This document shows, piece by piece, positions 35,701-43,700 of a stretch of 45,712 bases of DNA. The position numbers and the translations under genes are program-made. The first letter of the stretch is position 1, and every line of letters starts with the position of its first letter. The stretch comes from Methanobacteriota archaeon. GTDB taxonomy: Archaea > Thermoplasmatota > Poseidoniia > Poseidoniales > Poseidoniaceae. The notes beneath the pieces are model-generated. The model ran no database searches, was not told where the DNA came from, and was given only the letters and a program-made list of their open reading frames with translations. The stretch is from positions 18,061 through 63,772 of the forward strand of contig PAJM01000007.1 in NCBI GenBank assembly GCA_002706065.1. The letters run 5' to 3'.

Positions 35701-38700
35701 GTTGGAGAATGGTCTGTCAGCGATAGCAGTGACGAAGACTACATTCTCATCGAAGAAGTCAAGGTAGAGGATTCAGACATGGCTCTGGACTTCACTTACT
35801 CAACATCGGTTTGGGTCAATGGTTCCATTCAGGCACCGAACATTGCAGGATTTGTCTATGAAGAATGGCTAGAACTGCCAGAAGAGGCGAAACTCTACGA
35901 GAATGCAAGCTCAGTACCTGTTCTTTTCCACGGCAACGGATTGGAGTTCACATCTGTCACAAACCAGTTCGGTGAATTTAGCCAACGCCTACCTGCCGGC
36001 ATGACATTCAATTTGAATGCTCAAAGTTCAGTATCGAATTTCGCAGTTGGATCCTCTGTCACCATTACAGAAGGAATGGCAGAGTTGGGTGTATTGTATC
36101 TCCAACCAACGGTTCAAGTTGAAGGATCTGTGTATCTCTTCGACAACGAAACCAATTGGAATCAAGACATTCCAAACTACGAACCTGTTGAAATCCATGC
36201 AACTGGAGATGACGGCGTTGTTTGGACCGTTTCCACAAACGAAGCGGGACTGTTCAGCATCGATCTCCTTGATGGATCGTGGTCATTCACCATCCCTGCA
36301 TCAGAGTACAATGCCAATTCGGTTACCGACTACAACGTGAGTACAGCAGACGGAATTAATCCAGAGCCTGTTAATTTAATCACAAACCCTAGCAACAGCA
36401 CAGTGACACTCAATGTGTTCACTGATCTCGGTGATGGTGTCTTTGAGAACGGTACAGCCATTCGCCCTGATATCCAACTGATTCCAGTATCTCAGGTCGG
36501 TCAACAGGTCAACATCACCTCGGATGATTACTCAGAAGATGGTGTTGTTGAGGTTGTTCTCAGTCCTGGTATCTATGCAATTTCGACCAACGATCTTCCT
36601 GCATCGGATGAAAATGCAAGCGATGCTAGTTTGGAAATTAATGGTGTTCTCGACATCATTCCTGTTGGCTTGACTGGTCCAGAAGACGCTGTCCTCGTTC
36701 CAATCGTCGATGCATGGCGAATGAACGGTTCAATCTCCTGGGCAAACGGTTCAGCCATGGTCGAGAGTTTCTTGTTGTCCACTCCTGATGGTTCGGATTA
36801 CGTCCCGATCACCGTTGACGAGAACGGATCGTTTGCAACGTATGTCCAAAGTGGAGACTACATTGTAGTCGTTCCAACGATGCTCAACGGTGATGGAATT
36901 ACGGAGTCGTTGCGGATGCCGATAACAATCGACGCAGATTCAAGTGCAAGAACGGACTTGTCCCTCTCACTGGTTGAAGCCATCGAGGTTTCGCTAACGC
37001 TCAAGGAAACTGGAACCGAATCCGATCTTGTCGGAAAGAATGTTGTTCTGGTAAGTCACGATGGATTTGGTAACATTACCATGAATCCAACTGATGCTGA
37101 CGGTAATGCGACACAATTGTTGATGCCAGGAACGTGGAGCTTGTACATGAATGAATCCGCTGCACAGCGGTATTGGACCATCGATACATCCGATTCACCG
37201 GTCGTGATGAATGTCAACACATCACTTGGTGACGTCTATGCAGACCTAGTGGTTGAAATTGGTGGAAAGGCCTATTGGGATACCGACGAGGACGACATTG
37301 CTGATGCCAACGAAGGCGTTGAAGGAGCAGACGTTACCATTCAAGGAGGAACCATTGACACAGTCATAGCCACCGATGAAAATGGTGTCTGGCGAATGTA
37401 CGTTCCAATCCTTGAGAATTACACCGTTACCATCTCGAAGGATGGTTTCGGCGTTGTCTCCTATGATGATAACAACACTGGAACTTATGTTGTTGACAAC
37501 GAACCTGTTTCACAAGACATTGAGATGTCTGCAGCAGAGGTCACCGTGACGGGTACCATCACAGACGTTCTTGACGCAACTCGCCTTGACGGTGCTTCAA
37601 TTACCCTGTACGGCACGTCTGAGAACCAGCAAGAATCGATTGATGTCGTTGGTTCACTCGCAGCAGAAACATTGTCGTTCAGCGCTGTCGTTGAACCTGG
37701 TCAATGGGTTGTTGTAGTCTACGAGGACGATGCACCGTTCAATGGTGGAGGCGTCGCTGTAGGTCTGCTTGATGCTGAAGTACAAAACGGCGGAACCATT
37801 GAACTTGTAATGAGCAAAGGCGGATGGGTCGATCTTTCGACTGAATTCACATCCTTTGGATTGCAGACATTCAATGCTGGAACGGAAGACACATCGTCTC
37901 CAGTCAGTGATGTTGTGGATGTCGAAGTTGATCTTGGCGAGGGTCTTGTTTGGGCTCTACCGCTTGAATCAGATGGAACGCTCGAAGTTCTTCTTCCTGC
38001 AGAATCAGCAACCTTCAACTCCGAATTTACGACCGTTCAGCGAGATCTTGTCATGAACTACACAGCCGGAATTTCCATCGAGAATGGCGATGAAGGACGA
38101 ACTGCAGTCATGCTCTCCTACAACAGAAAGACCAACAGCGACCTCGTGTTGTCTGTTACCAGTGTCACTGGAGCAACGGTTCTCGGTGACGAAAACCGTG
38201 ACTTGCTTGCGATTGTTGACTCCCAAGATACGGACAACTATACTTCGATTGAATTCGATGTTCTTGCACAATACCAAGGAACTGAGATTTCCGATCCGTT
38301 CGATATTACCGGAACTGTGACCGTTTCACCGGACCAAGATGAATGGAGCGTTGAATTCTACAACGGAACGGACTGGATTGATGCTTCAAGCGTCCAACTC
38401 GGAATCGGTGACGTTGCAGAGAATGCTACACTCGAAGCGACGATTCAAGCACGGATTGTTCTTCCATCTGTAGAAGCTGCGTGGTGGCTTGAGAACGGTC
38501 ATGATATCAACATTCGATTCTCCGCTGATAGCGGAGACATGAGTGAGGTCTCCATCAATGTCGTTGTTCCACAATACTATGGATTCAACACAACTGATGT
38601 CACCTCAACCGTTGGTGTTGCTCCTGGTGGTAGTACGACTGCTTCAATGACGATCAACAACAACGGAAACGGTGATGATTCCTTTACGTACGAAGTACTC

Positions 38701-39345
38701 GACAACCTACCCGATGGTTGGATTGTGAGCCCGATGAACGGTGTTACGACCATTGCAAAGGACAACATGCGTGACCTTGCATTTGCAATTACATCCGATG
38801 CGAGCTTCGTGGACAAAGACATCAAAATTACAGTTCGCATCACGAGCGAAGATGGTGAGACCTTCATAGAAGAAGACATTGTAGTCGAACCTGCACGAAT
38901 TGCGTTGAACTGGGATGAAGACCTTTCAACCTCCCGAAGTAACGGTTTCGCAGATGTGGATCCAAACACTGTTGTCATCGTTATTGAGAACACTGGTTTG
39001 CGTGCTGCACAAGAAGTGACAGTTTACCTCGATAGTAGTGGAATGTCAGAGATGAACATGACTCTAAGCGTCCCTGCTCAAGGTTCAACTAACTTCGAGT
39101 TTGTTCTGCCAATGGCGAGCCAAGGTATCACACGATACGATGTTCGTGCTGTCGTTCTTGGTGACGATGCCAATTACACGACAAGTACTGTTGAAGGTGA
39201 CTTCGGAATCGAGTATTTGGTTGAAGGATCAGAAGATTCGTCCAATCCAATCGTTGTGATTGCAATTATTGCATTGACCTTCATCATTCTGTACTTTGGA
39301 TTCAAGGCGTCTTCCCGAGCTCGTGGCTCAGGTAGTCGATTCTGA
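29746..39345 (+). CDS. aglB: Giant AglB/STT3 oligosaccharyltransferase with about 1,700-residue extracellular repeat region
   Basis: This 3199-residue protein should transfer lipid-linked glycan to Asn of surface proteins. Residues 1 to about 390 are extra membrane helices. The STT3 core then has SDPWYMKR (Asp426), the loop ADHDS (Asp539-Asp541) and WWDYG (residues 998-1002). Later come RYFAIDDKLYP (about 1267-1277), and the usual archaeal AglB end YPLPGAMMNHFVIAN with KYYSGAEISG (about 1445). Most AglB proteins stop soon after this point. Here beta-sandwich modules follow: carboxypeptidase-regulatory/SdrD-B-like (AYWDTDEDDIADANEGVEGA), a GxG repeat patch (about 1770-1800), NEW3-like (VAPGGSTTASMTINNNGNGD) and CARDB-like units. 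A final helix (about 3168-3186) and a basic RARGSGSRF tail close it. The tail contains many N-x-S/T sequons. The frame is open for 9.6 kb without interruption. Confidence 0.92.
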   Translation: MEKVSKTSQRPVFSWLIAPLAVLIAILANRIDGLMSIDVQLNSDTMTPIIATGVAGLLAVTPRILRQLGSIPESISQTQISLAMFVLALVGSGITETQTDGFVGLTFFIVLFGGYLLDSRERYEWMTMLVFAGVGVHSAFDIATAVALDGFVAGATPAEDYYLADAYLPASYAFDGGQSYNVSTFQETALGFVFFTWFTVFPILGLLIGVAGRGVLNPSGDKGWFSYNTVENGWNRQALPLQIALFVWAAAHLATIWHFDQGEVADRLRLGGLGGIEANGFVGYYSALLTGIVAIIVSGMVAERWLTRAMTLTSLWALYLVGSWYEEGFWTNETFAESWAPLIWLAITFFVGVAISIIGNHEKYGGWSNRENHRPSGARQFWNAHWAGLLTAVAFLVGLVIRIQWYAVPSMHAMGTEGFDMTGGSDPWYMKRVVDYILAQNAHLIVDADRFYPIGGINPRPPLFSWSLAIGAMILEPFLGEDAVWWSMLALPAIYGALTIVPVAAIARDHFGKAAGVIAAWLIAFMPAHVTHSTWGLADHDSFVMLFIVLGFMFYLRAVKYAGSERLVRTTSIHPLDMLRAMGAVAQERKYAMSNAVLAGVAFGAASLGWKGFVAGPAILFLAYAAQVALNMFRRRDSTILSTLFLTMLLTNLLIAIPFYAHPQMNLMLDGTGLQPFLFILLFTVVIMYITTGFRDKPWLLVLGTLAVGATAFLAALYVLKVTNLSNAWDVLFTGSGYFTKTKIFGTVAEANAPDRGYMFASFGPIVFVFALVVGLTSLWRTFSKRSQISLVFAVWIFTASYMSWTAARFLFNATPVVAVMGAAGIVGFWKWADWDALVRNWRRAGIRTPSERIGGARRAVWRTPSFSAVVLVLIMLSGQQLTYGLDSAIPSNSPAEADLDESIYYTVPDIMRWDGLGVSVLDNRDYEAFGGRAYMGSFGSGFNGQYWNFAHEWLAEQDKYHEGVTDKSGCDEENGIWISDSGLCEMKFGDKPAFVSWWDYGFQALNTGEHPSVSDNFQSGIPASGNMLLARSQTDLVAMFIQHLAIGDITYNMVTNDERSFTPAFESALKSELKNTEQFEELELIMIQEGMDLDDMADVVVGHSYEVFKNKGDAYMSRGYPLDSNGIPDESLGLHYRVWADGELIPCDNPSEEICSHGDYVSEQAANSTFRNNAEVSSSEVADVTHYTFGDYWYTADLVEEYPSVSTSIHRSNAHIALVVQLLTNGLTDDEIIDLYHTIIELEDIYEVQDYNGAPGQTLERDHEIRYFAIDDKLYPRAGRYNSEAGYNGGRPLGIFGAPTILSGQDFNTFTNEVYETQRGDQPVREMDREAVDEAMLKDVLDQQSGAEIDPLTVQDIRVDHLPEFFDTMLARSYVGYGASTLGADAGSTNPQPRQQLTENSRGTSFLQQAYPLPGAMMNHFVIANWYDPDTPAILANANVKIMKYYSGAEISGTVMTEDDGMGLPNARILIERDAFSGEDSEDLDNDTYWIPIGVTDADENGDWSFLAPAGKIRVSAFAGIYDDTFAIQDIQSGEFANGFGDVLTESNDDRQVYAITAVLGEVANMTWLGETMINITGAQADRDADAPAPEAMDIEVQSTGVSGTVAWSGYGEFDGEPLVETDFILRNIWAMTENYTLTTTNGSFDTDETRVLQGTGEVTFSDVGTFTSEGVALAYDFTGNFTREISDARVFSGNGTWIGKGTIEATWIEHDNASLDCGENSTMPENATLCLISTGTDFSTYLLAGEAKANGRLTSDGISSLTKELDGETFEGTGIFEGVGTLNGTGLFIGPGTFSGDIVNPGSFYQTGLVPGVYNMIAVMPNGREILLPEPVDVGIEASFDLSMTVPASLFDDKLTTMSGDAIPNQAVELIDVVLGEEEMIVLTSDEEGNVTYGPITAGEYLVRVDLDDDGFYELNQTMQVYDEPMNFTFDIGIPEMFDLTITLNGPEGFDVAGREVNFTDPLGLMPIEVVSDENGVVYVELPVGEWSVSDSSDEDYILIEEVKVEDSDMALDFTYSTSVWVNGSIQAPNIAGFVYEEWLELPEEAKLYENASSVPVLFHGNGLEFTSVTNQFGEFSQRLPAGMTFNLNAQSSVSNFAVGSSVTITEGMAELGVLYLQPTVQVEGSVYLFDNETNWNQDIPNYEPVEIHATGDDGVVWTVSTNEAGLFSIDLLDGSWSFTIPASEYNANSVTDYNVSTADGINPEPVNLITNPSNSTVTLNVFTDLGDGVFENGTAIRPDIQLIPVSQVGQQVNITSDDYSEDGVVEVVLSPGIYAISTNDLPASDENASDASLEINGVLDIIPVGLTGPEDAVLVPIVDAWRMNGSISWANGSAMVESFLLSTPDGSDYVPITVDENGSFATYVQSGDYIVVVPTMLNGDGITESLRMPITIDADSSARTDLSLSLVEAIEVSLTLKETGTESDLVGKNVVLVSHDGFGNITMNPTDADGNATQLLMPGTWSLYMNESAAQRYWTIDTSDSPVVMNVNTSLGDVYADLVVEIGGKAYWDTDEDDIADANEGVEGADVTIQGGTIDTVIATDENGVWRMYVPILENYTVTISKDGFGVVSYDDNNTGTYVVDNEPVSQDIEMSAAEVTVTGTITDVLDATRLDGASITLYGTSENQQESIDVVGSLAAETLSFSAVVEPGQWVVVVYEDDAPFNGGGVAVGLLDAEVQNGGTIELVMSKGGWVDLSTEFTSFGLQTFNAGTEDTSSPVSDVVDVEVDLGEGLVWALPLESDGTLEVLLPAESATFNSEFTTVQRDLVMNYTAGISIENGDEGRTAVMLSYNRKTNSDLVLSVTSVTGATVLGDENRDLLAIVDSQDTDNYTSIEFDVLAQYQGTEISDPFDITGTVTVSPDQDEWSVEFYNGTDWIDASSVQLGIGDVAENATLEATIQARIVLPSVEAAWWLENGHDINIRFSADSGDMSEVSINVVVPQYYGFNTTDVTSTVGVAPGGSTTASMTINNNGNGDDSFTYEVLDNLPDGWIVSPMNGVTTIAKDNMRDLAFAITSDASFVDKDIKITVRITSEDGETFIEEDIVVEPARIALNWDEDLSTSRSNGFADVDPNTVVIVIENTGLRAAQEVTVYLDSSGMSEMNMTLSVPAQGSTNFEFVLPMASQGITRYDVRAVVLGDDANYTTSTVEGDFGIEYLVEGSEDSSNPIVVIAIIALTFIILYFGFKASSRARGSGSRF
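35055..35142 (+). repeat. Glycine hexapeptide-like repeat patch within AglB
   Basis: The encoded stretch (about residues 1770-1800) reads TFEGTGIFEGVGTLNGTGLF followed by IGPGTFSGD. A G-x-G step recurs every six residues with aromatic or aliphatic residues between. A looser copy lies just upstream (VLQGTGEVTFSDVGTFTSEG, about 1655-1675, and FSGNGTWIGKGTIEATW). The pattern suggests a short beta-roll or solenoid spacer in the ectodomain. Confidence 0.6.
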
Positions 39346-39400
39346 TTTGTCAGAAGACAAGACTTGATACACCAGAACCGCCCATTTCATCGGGAGGGCC

Positions 39401-40606
39401 ATGGAAGAACTGCGTCGAGTTGACCTACTTCCAGAGCCTGGTGAACCGAAGATTCTCTCCGCAATTGACCCCTCAACGTCCGGTCACGATCACCATTGGC
39501 GAGCTGAAGTAACGGGTTGGGCACCAATGGTTCCCGATTCGATTCCCTATCGTCCACGACGAATGTTTTCGTTGGCATCAGCAGCCATCATGGCCTTGTT
39601 TCTGGGAACAATCGTGATTCTGTGGCAAAGCAACCTCCTGTTGTTGCAGTTACCTCCCCCAAAATCTGAATGGGCTTTTGAATCTACTGAAATTCGAGAG
39701 TTGCAAGATGATGGACTTACTGGTAAGGGTGTCCGAGTATGCATGGTCGATACCGGTCTTTCGTTGACACACTCATCTCTTCAGCAAGCTGATGTTGTGT
39801 TTGAGGATTTTGTTGGGAATTCTCTGGAACCAAGGGATTACGGTTCAATAGCCCATGGCACCCTGATGGCTGGAATCCTGTTATCGACGGATTTTCAGAC
39901 CGGAATCGCACCGAACGTAACACTTGGAATGGCGGCTGCATTGAGCGCAAACGGCGAGAACAACTCTGGGTCTGAGACACGGGTCGCTGATGCGATTCGA
40001 TGGTGCATCTTTGAGTTTGAGGCAGACATTATCTCCCTTTCACTCGGGGGGGAACAAGATCAATCCGCTTCACGAGAAGGTCCTGCTGTATCCGCTACGC
40101 GTCAGGCAATTGATGCTGGAATTTTCGTCGTTGCTGCTGCAGGAAACGATGGTGGTACGAGTGATGATGGATACGTTAGTGCGCCAGGGAACGTCAATTT
40201 AGCCATTACAGTCGGTGCATCGGACCGTGGGGGAGATGCGTGGAAACGCTCATCCCAAGGAGAATCGACCGACGCCGATGGCAACCTCCGACAATATCCC
40301 CATCAAAAACCAGAACTCATCGCACCTGGTGTTGGGATTCTTTCTACGGGAATGGATGATCAATGGTATACTTCGAGTGGTACCTCGGACGCAACTGTCT
40401 TCGTAACTGGAGCGCTGTCGTTAATCCTAGAAGCCCACCCTGAGCTCAAACCACATGAGAGTTCAACAACTGCTTGTATCGAACTCGTCAAGGCCGCACT
40501 GGCTGATTCAATTAGTTTAGACTCTGAGCACGACTCCGTTCGGGGATATGGTCTTTTGAAAGCAAATGCTTGGCTAAGTCAACTTTCAGATGACACAACG
40601 TGCTGA
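39401..40606 (+). CDS. Membrane-anchored subtilisin-family (S8) serine protease
   Basis: The 401-residue protein has the complete S8 catalytic triad: Asp117 in VCMVDTGLSLTHSSL, His152 in IAHGTLMAG and Ser329 in SSGTSDATVFVTGALSLIL, plus the oxyanion-hole region AAAGNDGGTSDDGYVSAPGN. Residues 1-54 are cytoplasmic-looking, followed by one membrane helix (MFSLASAAIMALFLGTIVIL). The protease domain is therefore tethered outside, type II fashion, without a visible I9 propeptide. GGGAGGGCC before the ATG at 39401 is a good ribosome-binding site. It sits 55 bases after aglB and upstream of a giant surface protein, so processing of envelope proteins is plausible; nutrient proteolysis is the alternative. 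Confidence 0.92.
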   Translation: MEELRRVDLLPEPGEPKILSAIDPSTSGHDHHWRAEVTGWAPMVPDSIPYRPRRMFSLASAAIMALFLGTIVILWQSNLLLLQLPPPKSEWAFESTEIRELQDDGLTGKGVRVCMVDTGLSLTHSSLQQADVVFEDFVGNSLEPRDYGSIAHGTLMAGILLSTDFQTGIAPNVTLGMAAALSANGENNSGSETRVADAIRWCIFEFEADIISLSLGGEQDQSASREGPAVSATRQAIDAGIFVVAAAGNDGGTSDDGYVSAPGNVNLAITVGASDRGGDAWKRSSQGESTDADGNLRQYPHQKPELIAPGVGILSTGMDDQWYTSSGTSDATVFVTGALSLILEAHPELKPHESSTTACIELVKAALADSISLDSEHDSVRGYGLLKANAWLSQLSDDTTC

Positions 40607-40623
40607 TATTCCCCTCTCAAATC

Positions 40624-40692
40624 TTGATACTATTGTAGAGAATTGATATTAATTTGCTTGAGTATTTGATATTATTAAACTGATTTGATATT
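40624..40692 (+). repeat. Array of TTGATATT-like elements, candidate operator array
   Basis: Four copies start at 40624 (TTGATACT), 40643, 40666 and 40685 (each TTGATATT). Steps are 19, 23 and 19 bases, about two helical turns, so the copies face the same side of the DNA. A fifth partial copy, TGATATT, begins at 40604 and includes the protease stop codon. The array occupies the AT-rich 154-base gap between the subtilisin and the beta-helix protein and ends about 26 bases before a TATA box. It is probably a multimeric regulator site or intrinsically bent upstream activating DNA. Confidence 0.55.
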
Positions 40693-40717
40693 TCTATGAG
40701 TGTCTTCTGGGGCGCAG

Positions 40718-40726
40718 TATTATATT
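40718..40726 (+). promoter_or_regulatory. TATA box (TATTATATT) of the beta-helix surface protein
   Basis: This is the clearest TATA-like element in the window, 35 to 43 bases before the start at 40761. It predicts a transcription start near 40748 and a short leader that still includes the GAGG at 40750-40753. Confidence 0.6.
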
Positions 40727-40749
40727 CGTTCAGTCGTTGCGGTAAGATA

Positions 40750-40753
40750 GAGG
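40750..40753 (+). promoter_or_regulatory. Shine-Dalgarno GAGG deciding between two ATGs
   Basis: GAGG ends one base before the first ATG (40755) but seven bases before the second in-frame ATG (40761). The second spacing is workable, so translation likely starts at 40761. Confidence 0.5.
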
Positions 40754-40760
40754 AATGAAT

Positions 40761-43700
40761 ATGCAAATTGCAAATGTTGGCAAAAGTATTGGATTAGTGG
40801 GATTACTTCTCACATCGCTCATGATTGGTCTGGTTACCGTACCGACTGCGAGTGCTGTGAACGAAACAGCTTCTGGAACGATTGTAACAACGGAGACGTG
40901 GAGTGGTACACATACACTCACTGGGGACGTTACCGTAGCAGAGGGCGCTAAACTCGTCATCAACGCCGGAACGACAATCAACATCCCAGCGGGTGTCTTT
41001 ATCGATGTTGAAGGAGCCATTTGTGCAGGTTCTGCAGCGTGTGGTGCCTCTCAAGGAAGCGCTTCCTCACAGGTTCGCTTTGAATGGGCGACTCCTTCCG
41101 ATACCACCGTAGCTGGACGTTGCTATCAACAAGGAAACCAGTTGTTGACCAACTCAGATGCCGCATGTGGTTCAGCAATTATCATCCGTAGTACGATCAA
41201 CCAAGCATCGACTGGAATGTCCTATGTCTCATTCAACAACGCGTACGGGTTCCCAATCTACGTCCAATCGTTGCAAGCGGTTCAGTATGGTGCCTTGGTG
41301 TTTGACGGTTCGTCTGCAACATTCGATAACCTCGCCTTTGCAAACATCAACACATCGAACGTGATTGCGATTGATTTCGCAGCGCCAACAATCTCTGACT
41401 CGACCTTCACATTAGGTGACGATGGCCGTGGATACGATGCAGCAGCGGTACGAGCATACGATGCAGGTGCAGGTATTCTTTCCGCACTGACCATCACTGG
41501 TTCGACCTTCACAGGAAACACACAAGCTCAATGTGGTAACCAAGGCGGTGGACGTGCGCTGATTTATGCTGAATCCTCGTACATCGCAATGGATAACCTC
41601 GACATCAAAGAAAACGCATTCGGTGTTTTCTTCAAAGGTTCGTCTGGTTCATTGGGCAACAGTACCTTCGATGTATTGTGCAACGCCGTTGACACCAACT
41701 CCTACAAGACAACGGGAGACTTTTCTCACACATTGTATCTCAACAACAACCAGATTACGACTGGCGAGGGTGCAGGGATTACTGCGTTTGACGGCGCAAT
41801 CGTATCCGCAACCTCGAACACAATCTCTGGAGCGTCAAGCGGTTCAGGATTCGGTATCCGTGACTCAATCGTCATGGCACATGGCAATACAATTGGACCA
41901 ATCACGGGTTACAACGGATTCTGGGTCTTTGGCCAATCGGATGTTGAAATAGAAAACAACACCATTCAAGACACAGCGAAAGAACCAATCCAAATTGGTG
42001 AATACCACTACCGTGATCAAGGAAGCAATTATCCAGGCCCATCACCAAATCGTGCTTACATTGCGAACAACATCATTTCCAACAACTCAGGAACGTGCAA
42101 TTCACTGTGGATGTATGGTGGAGATTTCAACTGCCCTGCCATCCACGTCTTTTCATCGTCAGCAACCATCGTTGACAATACAGTTACCAACAACGCAGGT
42201 GATGGATTGCGGATTAAAGGTTCAATCGTTAACGTTCAACGCAATTCCATCGAAGCCGGTCAATTTGCTGTAAACATCTCCCACTTTGACAATCAATACG
42301 GACAGAAGTACGGTTCAATTGGTTACTTCTCCCAAAACGCGTGGTCAAATGCAACTCAAGTGTACAACATCTCTGAATCACGCGTTACCGTTCAATCGGA
42401 ATACATTCCAGATGCAAGTGGCGAGTATTCCTATCCGGTGATGCTCCAGTGGCTCGGCGCAGAGTGTCCGTTTGTGCAGTCGGAATGTTTGTTGTTGCCA
42501 GATACCGCCGCTGTCCCACCAAGGGGCATGCCATTGGCAATTGAATTGGTCAACAATTCGACGGTCTTCTCATTCGCTGATTTACAGAACTTTGATGCTT
42601 CTAAGGTTCACGTACAGAATCAAAACTCTGCTTGGGGTTCTCAAGTTCGCCAAGGTGAGTTGGTACGCTATCAGGTCAAGGCAAAGAACAGCAATGTTGC
42701 TGGTGCTACGGTCATCATCAAGGACGCTACAGGATTGCCTCTTTACGAACTAACAACCGATAGCTTTGGATTCACTCAGCAGGTTTCGCTTCCATCGGAT
42801 TTCCTCCTTGATCGAAACTGGAATCACCTCGTCGGTGAGACTGGTGTAACGGTTCCAGGAACCGACCCGAGCAATCCTGTTGTTCTTGATGAGGATACGT
42901 GCTCCGATGGGTATGACAACGACGGAGACACCTTTGTCGATGAGGATGACCCAGATTGTGCAAATGGCAGAGAATTGCCGTTCTACATCGTTGAAGCCTA
43001 CAAATTTGGAAAGGGGAAGAAGGACTTTGATTTCGTTCTAAGCGGTTCAATTGATGATGTGATCAGTCTTGATAATCAGCGACCAAGCGTGACGGTTGAA
43101 CAATACGATGGTGACTCGTTTGCCATCAATGCTGTCATCACAGGTACTGCATGGGACGGCCAATCCGGTCCATATCCACTCGACGTCATTGCATACGATC
43201 GCCAGTTTGGTATGGTTGAACGTGTTGAGATTCAACCGCCTGGCAGTACCGATTGGTACTATGCAGTTGACACCTCTGGTGCCAATGGTGAATTAACCAA
43301 GGAGAATCATCCGTTCAAGACATGGTCCTTTGATTGGGATCTTTCTGCTCACCCTGACGGTGAAAGTGACGTTACGTTCAGAATTCGCTCGTACGATGGA
43401 CTCGATTACTCGCCAATAGAAGTACGTAAGTTCAAGTTGAACTTGGTACCTCCAACGCTTTCCCTCAACGAGCCATTGGACGGTTCGACACATTCGAACG
43501 GAAAGATTCTCTTTACTGGTACCGCATCTGACCCGTACTCAGGTACATGGGGATCGGACATCCAGGACATTTGGTTTGATGTGACTGGCCCGAACGGATA
43601 TGCTTCCCACTTTGCCATCGATGGTTCTGTTGCATGGGCATACGAATGGAATTTCGAAGAACTCGGTTCGGGAGAATACATCTTCGAGGTCTGGGCAAGT

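Noticed and set aside
29746-39345. Two adjacent genes artificially joined
   Set aside because: The reading frame is continuous for 3199 codons, composition does not change abruptly at the junction near residue 1445, and the terminal anchor and repeats fit one exported chain.
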